The position numbers and the translations under genes were made by a program. This document shows, one piece after another, positions 50,444 to 59,697 of a DNA stretch of 64,000 nucleotides. Numbering within the stretch: the stretch's first letter is position 1; every line of letters starts with the position of its first letter. Under the pieces are notes generated by a model. That model did not search any database. It had not been told where the DNA came from and saw only the letters and a list, made by a program, of their open reading frames with translations. This DNA is from Oerskovia sp042887685. Its GTDB lineage: Bacteria > Actinomycetota > Actinomycetes > Actinomycetales > Cellulomonadaceae. The stretch lies in assembly GCF_042887685.1 (NCBI RefSeq), contig NZ_JBHVOS010000011.1:1-64000 (forward strand), read 5' to 3'.

Positions 50444-50449
50444 ATCCTA
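50444..50449 (-). promoter_or_regulatory. -10 element of disA, probably leaderless
   Basis: TAGGAT on the minus strand, six bases before the GTG; no ribosome-binding site. Confidence 0.6.
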
Positions 50450-50523
50450 CGCTGCCGGGCCGCCCCAGGGGCGAGAAGACACCGTTCCTGGGCCGACGAA
50501 AGGTCACGATGACGCAACGGTCC

Positions 50524-52008
50524 TCACTCGTCGAAGCGCGTGCGCTCCTGCTGGGGCGGGAGGTGGCCCCCACGGGCGAGCTCGACGGCCTCGCCGAGGT
50601 GCTGCGCGGGCAGCACCGTCATGCCCGCCGGGGGCTTGGGCGAGGAGCCGCGAGGCACCACGGCCCGGGTGAACCCCAGGCGGGCGGCCTCGCCCAGACG
50701 CCGGTCCAGGCCCGACACGGGGCGGATGTCGCCCGCTAGCCCGACCTCGCCGATCGCGATGGTCCCGGGCGGCATGACCTGGTCCTCACGGGCCGAGAAG
50801 GTCGCGAGGGCGATCGCGAGGTCCGCGGCCGGCTCGGTCACGCGCGCGCCGCCGATCGTCGAGACGTACACGTCCTGGTCGACGAGCCGGACCCCGGCGT
50901 GCCGGTGCATCACGGCGAGGATCATCGCGAGCCGGCTCGAGTCGACGCCGCTCGTGGTGCGCCGCGGGTTCGTCAGCGAGCTGGGGACCACGAGCGACTG
51001 GATCTCGAGCGCGAGCGGGCGCCGCCCCTCGAGCGTCACGGTGATGAACGTGCCGGGCGCCCCGGCTCCTGCGTGCGACATGAACAGCCCGCTGGGGTCG
51101 GCGAGGCCCACGATCCCGGTCTCGGACAGGTCGAAGCAGCCCACCTCGTCGGTCGGGCCGTAGCGGTTCTTGACGGCCCGCACGAGGCGCAGGCGCGAGT
51201 GCCGGTCACCCTCGAACTGGCACACGACGTCCACGAGGTGCTCGAGCGTGCGCGGCCCGGCGACCGACCCGTCCTTGGTCACGTGCCCCACGAGGATCAC
51301 GGGCAGGTCCCGCTCCTTGGCGGCGGCGATCAGCGCGGCGGCGACCTCGCGGACCTGGCTCACGCCTCCCGGGGAGCCGTCGACCTGGGCCGAGGCGATC
51401 GTCTGGACCGAGTCGACGACGAGCAGCGCGGGGTCGGTGGCCTCGATGTGCCCCAGCACGGTCGCGAGGTCCGTCTCGGCCGCGAGCAGCAGACCCGGGG
51501 CCAGGGCCCCGACGCGCTCGGCCCGCAGCCTCACCTGACCGGCCGACTCCTCGCCCGTGACGTACAGGACGGTGCGGGGACGCGGCGTCGGGCCCGTGGC
51601 GTCTCCCGGCGACACGGGCTTGTCGCTCACGCCCGCCGCGACGTTGCTCGCGACCTTGAGCAGCAGCGTCGACTTGCCGACCCCCGGCTCGCCCGCGAGC
51701 AGCACCACGGCCCCGGGGACGAGGCCCCCGCCCAGCACGCGGTCGAACTCGGCGACGCCCGTGGGTGTGGCACGTGCGGTCTCGACGTCGATCTCCCCGA
51801 TGGGACGTGCCGGGTTGCGGGTCGGTGCGACGGCCGCGGTGCGGGGGCCCGCGCTCGCCGCGGCCTCCTCGGTGACGGTGCCCCACTCCTGGCACTCGCC
51901 GCAGCGGCCCACCCACTTGGCGGTGGTCCAGCCGCACTCGCTGCACCGGTAGGCGGGCTTGGCCGGGCGCTTGCTCGTGGCTCGCGAGGCGGAGGTCGAT
52001 GTGGTCAC
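50524..52008 (-). CDS. radA: DNA repair protein RadA
   Basis: A RecA-like branch-migration factor in recombination. The 494 residues include an N-terminal zinc finger (YRCSECGWTTAKWVGRCGEC), a P-loop (LLAGEPGVGKSTLLLKVASN), the RadA-specific KNRYGPTDEVGCFDL (KNRFG-type motif) and a C-terminal Lon-like domain (DLAIALATFSAREDQVMPPG). GTG start with TAGCGT six bases upstream. disA follows 86 bases later with its own promoter. Confidence 0.96.
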   Translation of the reverse strand: MTTSTSASRATSKRPAKPAYRCSECGWTTAKWVGRCGECQEWGTVTEEAAASAGPRTAAVAPTRNPARPIGEIDVETARATPTGVAEFDRVLGGGLVPGAVVLLAGEPGVGKSTLLLKVASNVAAGVSDKPVSPGDATGPTPRPRTVLYVTGEESAGQVRLRAERVGALAPGLLLAAETDLATVLGHIEATDPALLVVDSVQTIASAQVDGSPGGVSQVREVAAALIAAAKERDLPVILVGHVTKDGSVAGPRTLEHLVDVVCQFEGDRHSRLRLVRAVKNRYGPTDEVGCFDLSETGIVGLADPSGLFMSHAGAGAPGTFITVTLEGRRPLALEIQSLVVPSSLTNPRRTTSGVDSSRLAMILAVMHRHAGVRLVDQDVYVSTIGGARVTEPAADLAIALATFSAREDQVMPPGTIAIGEVGLAGDIRPVSGLDRRLGEAARLGFTRAVVPRGSSPKPPAGMTVLPAQHLGEAVELARGGHLPPQQERTRFDE

Positions 52009-52014
52009 GCGGTC

Positions 52015-52020
52015 ACGCTA
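52015..52020 (-). promoter_or_regulatory. -10 element of radA, probably leaderless
   Basis: TAGCGT on the minus strand, six bases before the GTG start. Confidence 0.6.
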
Positions 52021-52123
52021 GCCGCCGGTACCCACACCCGACCTCACCACGGGGTCGCCGGCCGTGGCCCGTCCGGTCCGCGTCCCGATGGCGCGCCGCG
52101 GTGCCCGTGCCCATCATGAAGCC

Positions 52124-52654
52124 ATGCGCAGGCTCCGGAAGGACAGCCCGTGGTGGACCGTCATCACCACCCTCGGCTCGCTCGTGGCGTGCCTGCTCCT
52201 CTACTACGGCGTGCCGCTCGGGGACGCCGACCGCGAGTGGATGCAGATCCTGCTGTTCGCGATCGGCTTCGTGGGGCTGTGCTACCTCGTCAGGTTCCAG
52301 GTGCGGCGCCAGCTCCGAGCGGGCCGCGAGCCGAGCGTGCGGGTCCAGTCCGTCGTCGGGCTCCTGTCGCCCATCATCGTCTTCTTCTCGATCGCGTACT
52401 ACCTGCTGGCGATCAACAGCGACACCGAGTTCGTGGGGATCGAGACCCGGACGGACGCGCTGTACTTCACGGTGGTCACGCTCGGGACGGTCGGGTACGG
52501 CGATGTCCACCCCGTGGGCCAGGCCGCGCGGGTCATCACGATGGTCCAGATCCTGTTCGACCTCGCGGTGATCGGCGTGCTGGTCGCGGTCGCGACGCAG
52601 CGGATGAAGGAGCGCGCGGAGCTGCACCACCCGCACCGGCCCGAGGGGAATTGA
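52124..52654 (+). CDS. Potassium-channel-like membrane protein
   Basis: A 176-residue membrane protein with four predicted helices (about 10-30, 41-61, 77-98, 143-165) and a pore loop with the K+ selectivity filter TLGTVGYGD. The family is the two-helix-pore ion channel type (Ion_trans_2), with two extra N-terminal helices. No cytoplasmic regulatory domain follows. ATG at 52124 is chosen; CATCAT lies six bases upstream, in line with other leaderless genes nearby. Function as a K+ channel is inferred from the filter. Confidence 0.85.
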   Translation: MRRLRKDSPWWTVITTLGSLVACLLLYYGVPLGDADREWMQILLFAIGFVGLCYLVRFQVRRQLRAGREPSVRVQSVVGLLSPIIVFFSIAYYLLAINSDTEFVGIETRTDALYFTVVTLGTVGYGDVHPVGQAARVITMVQILFDLAVIGVLVAVATQRMKERAELHHPHRPEGN

Positions 52655-52741
52655 CCCGCACGGGCCTGCGCGGCCTCCGTCGGGCGGGCGTGCGCGCGCA
52701 CTAGTCTGGCGCGGTCACAGCGTCGCCACGAGGAGAGTGTC

Positions 52742-53440
52742 ATGAGCCAGCAGACGGGACGTCCGCGTCAGTCGTCCCCGGCAGGTCCGGGGTTGCGGGA
52801 CAGCCGTCACCACCGGGCTCCGTCGTCGGCCGTCTACGCCCGACGGCGCCTCGTCGCCCTGGTCGTGCTGCTCGCCCTCGTGGGTGGGGTCGTCGCCTTC
52901 CTCGCGTTCGTCTGGCCGGGTTTCGCCTCAGGAGGAGGTGCTGAGACGCCTGCCGAGGTCACCGTCACCGCACCGCCCGCGACGCCGACGATCGAACCCG
53001 TCGAGCGGACCGCGACGACCGAGCTGGCCAAGGCGATGCCCGCGAGCGTCCTGCAGTTCGCGCTCCGCACCGAGGCCACGACCGAGGCCTTCGCCGACGC
53101 GGGCGCGATCGAGGGCCACGAGCTGACCTACGCGGACGCCGAGGGCGACGGGGCGACCAGCATCACGGTGCTCGCGGGCCAGTGGGGCACGGACGACGAG
53201 GCGAAGGTCGCCTACGACGAGCTGCTCGCTGCGGCCGTCGCGGCGGGCGGTGCGGCCACGTCGACGGGGGACGTCGAGGTCGACGGCGAGCCCGCAGGGA
53301 CCTTCGCCGTCACGCCGGTGGCCCCGGTCGACGGGGCCGCGGCGTCGGCGACCGTCACCTGGCGCAACGGCACGGTCGTGCTGCAGGCGACGGGCCCCGC
53401 CGACGAGATCGAGGCGTTCTACACCGCGTTCCCCCTCTAG
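52742..53440 (+). CDS. Unknown membrane-anchored protein, 232 residues
   Basis: The N-terminal 35 residues are basic and serine/proline-rich, followed by a membrane helix (RLVALVVLLALVGGVVAFLA, about 36-56), then an outer domain rich in alanine, threonine and acidic residues with no cysteines. I do not recognise a family. TAGTCT at 52702-52707 is a plausible -10, and GAGGAG precedes the ATG, so unlike its neighbours this gene has a ribosome-binding site. Confidence 0.7.
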   Translation: MSQQTGRPRQSSPAGPGLRDSRHHRAPSSAVYARRRLVALVVLLALVGGVVAFLAFVWPGFASGGGAETPAEVTVTAPPATPTIEPVERTATTELAKAMPASVLQFALRTEATTEAFADAGAIEGHELTYADAEGDGATSITVLAGQWGTDDEAKVAYDELLAAAVAAGGAATSTGDVEVDGEPAGTFAVTPVAPVDGAAASATVTWRNGTVVLQATGPADEIEAFYTAFPL

Positions 53441-53549
53441 TCTGCGAAGAGGTGCACCGGACGGACGGTGGCCCGGTGCTCGTCGTCCGGCTCGCCCCGT
53501 GGGCGGGCGGCGACGACCGGCACGCACGACCAGGAAGCAGGAGACGACC

Positions 53550-54413
53550 ATGTCGACGACGACCACGACCCAGCAGACCGGGCCCTCCGGCCCCACCCCA
53601 CGCCTCGCGGTCCTCGGGACCGGGGTGATGGGGGAGACCGTCCTCGCCGGCGCGCTGCGTGCCGGCTGGCCGGCGTCGGAGGTGGTCGCGACCGTGCGAC
53701 GCCCCGAGCGCGGCCAGGAGCTGCGCGAGCGCCACGGCGTGACGACGACGACCGACAACGGCGAGGCCGTGCGCGGCGCGGGTCTGGTCGTGGTCGCGGT
53801 CAAGCCGAAGGACGTCGCGGCGCTGCTCGCGGAGGTCTCGGAGCACCTGGGCGAGGGCGCGGTCGTGGTGAGCGTCGTCGTCGGGCTCCCGACGCGCTTC
53901 TACGAGGAGCGCCTCCCGGCCGGGACGTCGGTCGTGCGCGTCATGCCCAACACCCCGTCCGTGATCGGCGCCGGGGTCAGCGCGGTCAGCGGCGGGGCGG
54001 CCGCGAGCGACGACCAGGTGACGCTCGTCGAGCGGCTCCTCGGGCAGACGGGACTCGTGGTGCGGGTGGCGGAGAAGGACCAGGACGCGGTCGGTGCGCT
54101 CTCGGGCTCCGGTCCCGCCTACGTCTTCTACGTCGTCGACGCGCTCGCGGAGGCGGGGGTGCTGCTCGGGCTGACCCGGGCCGTGGCGCTCGAGCTCGCC
54201 ACGGCGACCGTGCTGGGGTCGGCCCGGATGCTCGACGAGACGGGTGAGCACCCCGTGATCCTGCGCGAGAAGGTCTCGTCCCCCGGGGGGACCACGGTCG
54301 CGGCCCTGCGTGCGCTCGACGAGGGCGGGGTCCGGGCCGCGTTCCTGTCCGCGCTCGAGGCCGCCCGCGACCGGTCCCAGGAGCTCGCGGCTGCTCTCGG
54401 GGAACGGCCCTGA
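53550..54413 (+). CDS. proC: Pyrroline-5-carboxylate reductase ProC
   Basis: Last step of proline synthesis: reduces pyrroline-5-carboxylate with NAD(P)H. The 287 residues have the dinucleotide fold (LAVLGTGVMGETVLAGALRA), the VVVAVKPKDVAALL segment and the family signature VGALSGSGPAYVFYVVDALA, then REKVSSPGGTTVAALRALDE. A 15-residue threonine-rich leader precedes the fold. A second TAGTCT at 53438-53443 may be its -10, giving a leader of about 100 bases. ATG with AGCAGGAG upstream. Confidence 0.96.
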   Translation: MSTTTTTQQTGPSGPTPRLAVLGTGVMGETVLAGALRAGWPASEVVATVRRPERGQELRERHGVTTTTDNGEAVRGAGLVVVAVKPKDVAALLAEVSEHLGEGAVVVSVVVGLPTRFYEERLPAGTSVVRVMPNTPSVIGAGVSAVSGGAAASDDQVTLVERLLGQTGLVVRVAEKDQDAVGALSGSGPAYVFYVVDALAEAGVLLGLTRAVALELATATVLGSARMLDETGEHPVILREKVSSPGGTTVAALRALDEGGVRAAFLSALEAARDRSQELAAALGERP

Positions 54414-54447
54414 CCGCCGTCCGACGGCCCGTCGCCCGGCCGTCGGG

Positions 54448-54453
54448 CAGAAT
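54448..54453 (+). promoter_or_regulatory. -10 element of the TetR-family gene, probably leaderless
   Basis: CAGAAT lies six bases before the ATG, with CGGGGC between and no ribosome-binding site at normal spacing. Confidence 0.5.
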
Positions 54454-54459
54454 CGGGGC

Positions 54460-55110
54460 ATGAGCGCTGGTGCGGTGAGGCGGGGCCGGCGGCCCGCGGG
54501 GGAGGACACCCGGGCGTCGATCGTGGCCGCGGCGCGCGAGGAGTTCGCCGCCAAGGGGTTCGACGCGGTGAGCATGCGCGGCGTGGCCCGGGTCGCGGGG
54601 GTGGACCCGGGGCTCATCCGGCACTACTTCGACGGCAAGGGCGAGCTGTTCGCCGCCTCGCTCGTCCCCGCGGGGGCCGACCCGCAGGTGCTCGCGGGCC
54701 GGTTCGCGCAGGACGGGCTCGACGGGCTGGGGGAGCGGCTGGCCCGCACGGTCCTCGCGGTGTGGGACGCCCCCGACGGCCAGGTCCAGCTCCGGCTCGT
54801 GCTGTCCGGGATGCTGTCGGCGGACGAGCACGTCCAGGAGCTCCCGCGCTACCTCCAGCGGACCGTGTTCGACCAGGTCGCGGCCCTCCTGCCGCGCGAG
54901 GTCGCGGCCCGGCGGGTGAGCCTCGTCGCGAGCCAGGTGCTCGGGGTGCTCGTCGCGCGTCACCTGCTGCGCCTCGAGCCGGTGGCGTCGATGCCGGCCG
55001 ACGAGCTCGTGCTCTCGATCGCCCCGACTCTCCAGCGCTTCCTCGAAGGTGTCGACGAGGGGCTTGCGCCGGGTCCCCGCGAGGAGCACAATTCCTCACA
55101 TGGGGAATAA
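54460..55110 (+). CDS. TetR/AcrR-family transcriptional regulator
   Basis: A 216-residue one-component repressor. The N-terminal helix-turn-helix is intact: TRASIVAAAREEFAAKGFDA, then VSMRGVARVAGVDPGLIRHY. The C-terminal ligand domain is variable. The gene overlaps the following ABC-transporter ATPase by 11 bases, so it is probably the local regulator of that transporter, as with many drug-efflux pairs. No operator is obvious in the short upstream region. Confidence 0.9.
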   Translation: MSAGAVRRGRRPAGEDTRASIVAAAREEFAAKGFDAVSMRGVARVAGVDPGLIRHYFDGKGELFAASLVPAGADPQVLAGRFAQDGLDGLGERLARTVLAVWDAPDGQVQLRLVLSGMLSADEHVQELPRYLQRTVFDQVAALLPREVAARRVSLVASQVLGVLVARHLLRLEPVASMPADELVLSIAPTLQRFLEGVDEGLAPGPREEHNSSHGE

Positions 55111-55876
55111 CGAGCCGGTCATCAGCGTCCAGGACCTGCGCGTCGACCGCGGCGGGACGACGGTGCTGCACGCGCTCGACCTCGCGGTGCCCGAGCGGCA
55201 GATCGTCGGGCTCCTCGGTCCGAGCGGCAGCGGCAAGACGACGCTCCTGCGCACGCTCGTCGGCGTCCAGGTGGTCACGGCCGGGACCGCGCACGTGCTC
55301 GGGCGGCCCGCCGGGGACCCGGCGCTGCGCCACCAGGTCGGGTACGTGACCCAGTCGCCCAGCGTCTACGCCGACCTCAGCGTGACCGAGAACCTGCGCT
55401 ACTTCGCGGCGATCCTCGGGGCGGGCCCCCGCGACGTCTCACGCGTGATCGACGCCGTGGACCTCGCTCGGCACGCACGCCGCCGGGTCGGCACCCTGTC
55501 GGGGGGCGAGCGCTCGCGCGTCTCGCTCGCGGCCGCCCTCCTGGGCGAGCCGCGGCTGCTCGTGCTCGACGAGCCGACCGTCGGCCTCGACCCCGTCCTG
55601 CGCCGCGACCTGTGGGACCTGTTCGCCCGGCTGCGCGACGCCGGCACGTCCCTGCTCGTGTCGTCGCACGTCATGGACGAGGCGACGCGCTGCGACCGGC
55701 TCCTGCTGCTGCGCGACGGGCGCCTGCTCGCGGACGACACCCTCCCCGGGCTCCTCGAGCGCACGGGGGCGCACGACGTCGAGCACGCGTTCCTGCGTCT
55801 CGTCGAGGACGCGTCCGTGCCCGACGGCGCCGCGCCCGCACGGAGTCCGCGTCACCTCGGAGGGGAGGCGCCATGA
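55100..55876 (+). CDS. ABC transporter ATP-binding protein
   Basis: A 258-residue ATPase with Walker A (LLGPSGSGKTTLLRTLVG), signature motif (GTLSGGERSRVSLAAAL), Walker B (LLVLDEPTVGLDP) and a switch histidine (SHVMDEATRC). The layout is that of the DrrA/CcmA type paired with an ABC-2 permease, which follows with an ATGA overlap. The partner permease is truncated, so the transporter may be non-functional here. Overlaps the TetR gene by 11 bases. Confidence 0.94.
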   Translation: MGNNEPVISVQDLRVDRGGTTVLHALDLAVPERQIVGLLGPSGSGKTTLLRTLVGVQVVTAGTAHVLGRPAGDPALRHQVGYVTQSPSVYADLSVTENLRYFAAILGAGPRDVSRVIDAVDLARHARRRVGTLSGGERSRVSLAAALLGEPRLLVLDEPTVGLDPVLRRDLWDLFARLRDAGTSLLVSSHVMDEATRCDRLLLLRDGRLLADDTLPGLLERTGAHDVEHAFLRLVEDASVPDGAAPARSPRHLGGEAP

Positions 55877-56463
55877 GCACGCACGACGCGCGCGGTCCCG
55901 CGGCCCTCGCGACGGGCACGCCCCAGGAGGGGGCCAGCCTGCCGGTACGGCGAGCCCCGCGTGCCGTCAGCCCCCGGCTGACCCTCGCGACCGCGGGCCG
56001 GGTCCTGCGCCAGATCCGCCACGACCCGCGCACCATCGCGCTGCTCGTCGTCCTCCCGTGCGTGCTGCTCGGCCTCATCGCGTGGATGTTCGACGGCACG
56101 CCCGTGCTCGACCAGTTCGGGCCGATCCTCGTGGGCCTGTTCCCCATGATCATCATGTTCCTCGTCACGAGCGTCACGACGCTGCGCGAACGCCAGTCCG
56201 GGACGCTCGAGCGGCTCATGACGATGCCCCTGGGCAAGGGCGACTTCGTGGGCGGGTACGCCCTGGCGTTCGCGCTGCTCGCGACCGTGCAGGCCCTCGT
56301 CGTCGTGGCGTTCGCCGTGTGGGTCTGCGGCATGGACGTCTCCGGGCCGGTGTGGGTCGTCGTGCTCGTCGCCGTGCTCGACGCGATCCTCGGGTCGTGC
56401 CTGGGCCTCGCGGCCTCGGCCCTGGCCCGGTCGGAGTTCCAGGCCGTCCAGCTCATGCCCGCC
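55873..56463 (+). pseudogene. Truncated ABC-2 type permease
   Basis: The first roughly 197 residues are a normal ABC-2 permease: TM1 (TIALLVVLPCVLLGLIAWMF), the conserved LRERQSGTLERLMTMPL segment, and four membrane helices in all up to ALARSEFQAVQLMPA. The family then continues with two more helices. Here the sequence changes abruptly after position 56463 into non-homologous low-complexity residues. No other frame contains the missing part. The frame happens to stay open to 57435, over the next gene. Cause: deletion, or an assembly join. Confidence 0.75.
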
Positions 56464-56581
56464 GGTCCAGGACGACCGCGGCCGGCTCGCGATTTCTCAC
56501 CCGCTGCCCCCTTCCGGAGGCCCGTGCCCACGTGGGAGGATCGGCCCGCTCGGGGGCGAGAGGCGACAAAGGAGTTCGCGG

Positions 56582-57325
56582 GTGCGACGCATGGCCCCAC
56601 GGGTAGGCACCCGTGTGTTCGCAGTGACGACGGCGGCGGCGACGGCGCTGCTGCTGGTCGTCGGACTGTTCCTCGGTGCGCTGCCCGCGACCGCGGACCC
56701 CACGGGCTCGTCGAGCGCCCCCGACCCCCAGGGCGTGGGCATCGAGGTGGACGTCTCCGGGATCACCAGCCGGTCGCAGGTCGAGGCCGAGCCCGGGGCC
56801 GCCGTCGCCGGCGGGGTGCTGATCGTCCGTGGGTACGGGCTCGTACCGTTCGCGACCTACGACGTCGACCTCCGCTCCGCCGACGCCCCGCCCGTGCGGC
56901 TGGGGACCGTGGTCGCGCTCGCCGACGGCACGTTCGAGCTCTCGACGCGGCTGCCCGACCCGGTGCGGCCCGGGACGTACTTCGTCAGGGTCACCGACCC
57001 CGCGACCGGCACCTACCTCGACACGGTGGCGTTCGAGGTCGGCGCAGCCGTGGAACCGGGCGGGGGCACCCCGGGGACCACCGGCGGTGCCACGCCGGGC
57101 GCCGGAGCCGGGAACGGTCCGGGCGGGCGAGAGCTCGCAGCCACGGGCCCGCTCCCGCAGCGACCCGGCGCCGGGTCCGGCGTCGAGGCGGAGGCCGAGG
57201 ACGGGCTCGCGTTCACCGGCACGGCGCTCGCGGGCACGGCGGCCGCCGCAGGAGCGCTCGTCGTGCTGGGAGCCACCGTGACCGCAGGCGTGGCACGACG
57301 ACGGCGACGGTCGGGCACGACCTGA
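56582..57325 (+). CDS. Cell-surface protein with LAXTG sortase signal
   Basis: A 247-residue secreted protein. A signal peptide (VFAVTTAAATALLLVVGLFL, cut near ATADP) is followed by a beta-rich domain (residues 50-150, with VLIVRGYGLVPFATYDVDLR and PGTYFVRVTDPATGTYLDTV) and a glycine/proline/alanine linker. The end is LAFTG, a hydrophobic helix and five arginines, the layout of a class E sortase substrate. A second LAATG occurs 30 residues earlier without a helix. The GTG at 56582 has AAAGGAG upstream. Function of the domain is unknown. Confidence 0.82.
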   Translation: MRRMAPRVGTRVFAVTTAAATALLLVVGLFLGALPATADPTGSSSAPDPQGVGIEVDVSGITSRSQVEAEPGAAVAGGVLIVRGYGLVPFATYDVDLRSADAPPVRLGTVVALADGTFELSTRLPDPVRPGTYFVRVTDPATGTYLDTVAFEVGAAVEPGGGTPGTTGGATPGAGAGNGPGGRELAATGPLPQRPGAGSGVEAEAEDGLAFTGTALAGTAAAAGALVVLGATVTAGVARRRRRSGTT

Positions 57326-57382
57326 GCGGCGCCGTCGGGCTGGCCGTGGGCACCGCTCCCGGCGCCCTGCGGCGGGACGCCC

Positions 57383-58054
57383 TCAGGGGCGCGCCGCGAA
57401 CCGCTCCAGCAGCTCGGCGTGGCCCGAGACGATGAGCAGGTCGTTCGCCGAGATGCGCGTGCTCGGCTCCGCGTACACGAAGTCCTGCCCCGGCGACTTC
57501 ACGCCGATGATCGTCACGCCGTAGCGCTCGCGGACCTTCGTCTGCTCGATCGTGAACCCCTGCGTCTCCTTCGGGGGACGCATCTTGACGATCGTGAAAC
57601 CGTCCTCGACCTCGATGTAGTCGAGCAGCTTGCCCGAGACCAGGTGCGCGACGCGGCTGCCCGCGTCGGCCTCGGGGAAGACCACGTGGTGCGCGCCGAT
57701 GCGCTGCAGGATGCGGCCGTGCTCCGCGGAGATGGCCTTGGCCCAGATCTGCGGGGTCCCGAGGTCCACCAGGTTGCCCGTGATGAGCACGCTCGCCTCG
57801 AGCGAGGTTCCCACGCCGACCACGGCGACGGGGAAGTCGCGAGCGCCGAGCTGCTCGAGGGCCGTCGGGTTCGAGGCGTCGGCCTCGACGAGCGGGATCT
57901 GCCCCGACCACAGGGCGATGAGCTCGGGCGAGCGTTCGACCGCGAGCACGTCCTGGCCGAGCCGGTCGAGCGTCGCCGCGATCGCGGAGCCGAACCGGCC
58001 GAGGCCGATCACGAGCACGCCCGCGTTCTTCTCGGGGGCCTTCTTGTCGGGCAC
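57383..58054 (-). CDS. Potassium uptake regulatory protein TrkA/KtrA family
   Basis: Cytoplasmic ring protein that gates the K+ channel subunit. The 223 residues begin with an NAD-type fold (VLVIGLGRFGSAIAATLDRL) and a TrkA-N domain, and end with a TrkA-C domain (GVKSPGQDFVYAEPSTRISA, then NDLLIVSGHAELL). It lies 49 bases downstream of the TrkH-type gene, so the two form an operon. GTG start with GAAAGG upstream. Confidence 0.92.
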   Translation of the reverse strand: MPDKKAPEKNAGVLVIGLGRFGSAIAATLDRLGQDVLAVERSPELIALWSGQIPLVEADASNPTALEQLGARDFPVAVVGVGTSLEASVLITGNLVDLGTPQIWAKAISAEHGRILQRIGAHHVVFPEADAGSRVAHLVSGKLLDYIEVEDGFTIVKMRPPKETQGFTIEQTKVRERYGVTIIGVKSPGQDFVYAEPSTRISANDLLIVSGHAELLERFAARP

Positions 58055-58103
58055 CTGGGGGCCTTTCGTCGGGAGGAGCTGGAGGAGTGCGGGGGACGGC
58101 CGG

Positions 58104-59480
58104 TCAGCCGATGATCGGGCGTTCCTCGGGGTAGCGGATGACGCGGCGCCGGTCGCGCAGCGCGAGCGCGGCGGCCAGGGTCATGGTCCCGGTGCGGCCG
58201 ATGAACATCAGCACGACCAGCACGTACTTGCCGGCCGTCGGCAGGTCGGCGGTCACACCGGTGGACAGGCCCACGGTCGCGAACGCCGAGATGGTCTCGA
58301 AGAGGATCACGTCGAGGGTCCACCCCGTGATCTCCAGCAGCAGGAGGCTCGACACGAGCACTGTCGTGGCGCCGATGAACGACACGGCCACCGCGAGGCG
58401 CAGGGTCTCGCGCGGCACCCGGCGCCCGAACGCCTCGAGGTCGCGGTCGCCGCGGGCCTCCGAGACGATCGCGAGCAGCATGACGGCGAGCGTCGTGACC
58501 TTGATGCCGCCCGCGGTCGAGGCGCTGCCGCCACCGACGAACATGAGGGCGTCGGTGATGAGCCAGCTCGACTCGTGCATGCCGTTGATGTCGATCGTCG
58601 AGAACCCCGCGGACCGCGGCATGACGCCCGCGAACAGCGACGCGAGAATCTTCTCGTTGAGGCTGAGCGGCCCCAGGGTCTTCTCGTTGGTCCACTCGAA
58701 CGCCGCGAACAGGACGACGGCCACGACGACCAGGATCGCGCTCGTCGAGAGCGTCAGCTTGGTGTGCAGGCTCCACTTCGAGGCGCGCCTGCGGTTGCGC
58801 ATGAGGTTCAGGATCACGGGGAAGCCGAGCGAGCCGATGAACACCCCGACGATGATCGGCATGAGCAGCATCCAGTCGCCCACGTAGGGCGTCAGCCCCT
58901 CGGCCGTGGGGATGAAGCCCGCGTTGTTGAACGCCGAGATCCCGTAGAACAGCCCGTGCCACGCGGCCTCGCCGAACGACTCCTCGAGCACGACGAAGCG
59001 CGGCAGGAGCAGGAGCGCGATGAGCAGCTCGATGGTCGTCGAGGTGATGATGACGACACGGATCAGCGAGCCGACCTCGCCGAGCCGTGTCGTCTTGGTC
59101 TCCGAGGCGGTGAGCAGCTTCTGCGTGAGGCCGATCCGCCGCGAGACGGCCATGCCGAGGATCGACGCGAGGGTCATGACGCCCAGGCCGCCGATCTTGA
59201 TGCCCACGAGGATCACGACCTGCCCGTACGTGGACCAGTAGGTCCCCGTCGGGACGACCACGAGGCCCGTGACGCACACGGCCGACGTCGCCGTGAACAG
59301 CGCGTCGACGAACGACGCCGACCTCCCGGACGTCGTGGCCCACGGCGCCATGAGGAGGAGCGTGAACAGCGAGATCACGGCCGCGAAGACCGTCACCGCG
59401 AGGCGGGCGGGGGAGTGCCTGGCGAGCCGGTCGATCAGCTCCCGACCGGCGAAGAAACGCCCGGAGACGCCCTGGGCCAT
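58104..59480 (-). CDS. Potassium uptake channel subunit TrkH/KtrB family
   Basis: A 458-residue membrane protein with the TrkH/KtrB pattern of repeated M1-P-M2 units. The pore segments contain TATSAVCVTGLVVV, YGISAFNNAGFIPT, MPRSAGFSTIDI and TISAFATVGLSTGV, each with the filter glycine. The KtrB-like length and partner protein at 57383 suggest Na+ or proton-coupled K+ uptake. ATG with GGAGGA four bases upstream. Divergent from the AcuC-family gene. Confidence 0.93.
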   Translation of the reverse strand: MAQGVSGRFFAGRELIDRLARHSPARLAVTVFAAVISLFTLLLMAPWATTSGRSASFVDALFTATSAVCVTGLVVVPTGTYWSTYGQVVILVGIKIGGLGVMTLASILGMAVSRRIGLTQKLLTASETKTTRLGEVGSLIRVVIITSTTIELLIALLLLPRFVVLEESFGEAAWHGLFYGISAFNNAGFIPTAEGLTPYVGDWMLLMPIIVGVFIGSLGFPVILNLMRNRRRASKWSLHTKLTLSTSAILVVVAVVLFAAFEWTNEKTLGPLSLNEKILASLFAGVMPRSAGFSTIDINGMHESSWLITDALMFVGGGSASTAGGIKVTTLAVMLLAIVSEARGDRDLEAFGRRVPRETLRLAVAVSFIGATTVLVSSLLLLEITGWTLDVILFETISAFATVGLSTGVTADLPTAGKYVLVVLMFIGRTGTMTLAAALALRDRRRVIRYPEERPIIG

Positions 59481-59697
59481 CGGTCCTCCGTCTCCCTGTC
59501 CGTGCGTCCTCGTCCGGGTGGACGGGTGGCGCCGGGACCCCGAGCGGGGCCGTGCCGGTCGCCGTGCGTGCCGATGTGTCGCCCAACTCTGCCACAGGAC
59601 CGCCCGTGCCCACCGGCTGAACTGCGGGGCGCCGTCGGGCCGTGCGGGGGATACCGTGTCTCCTGCCCGCCACCGACCACCGGACCGAGGAGCGCAC

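Noticed and set aside
55873..57435. Reading the permease frame through to 57435 as a 520-residue fusion protein
   Set aside because: Everything after about 56463 is low-complexity and overlaps the surface-protein gene in another frame, whose signal peptide and sortase signal are clear.
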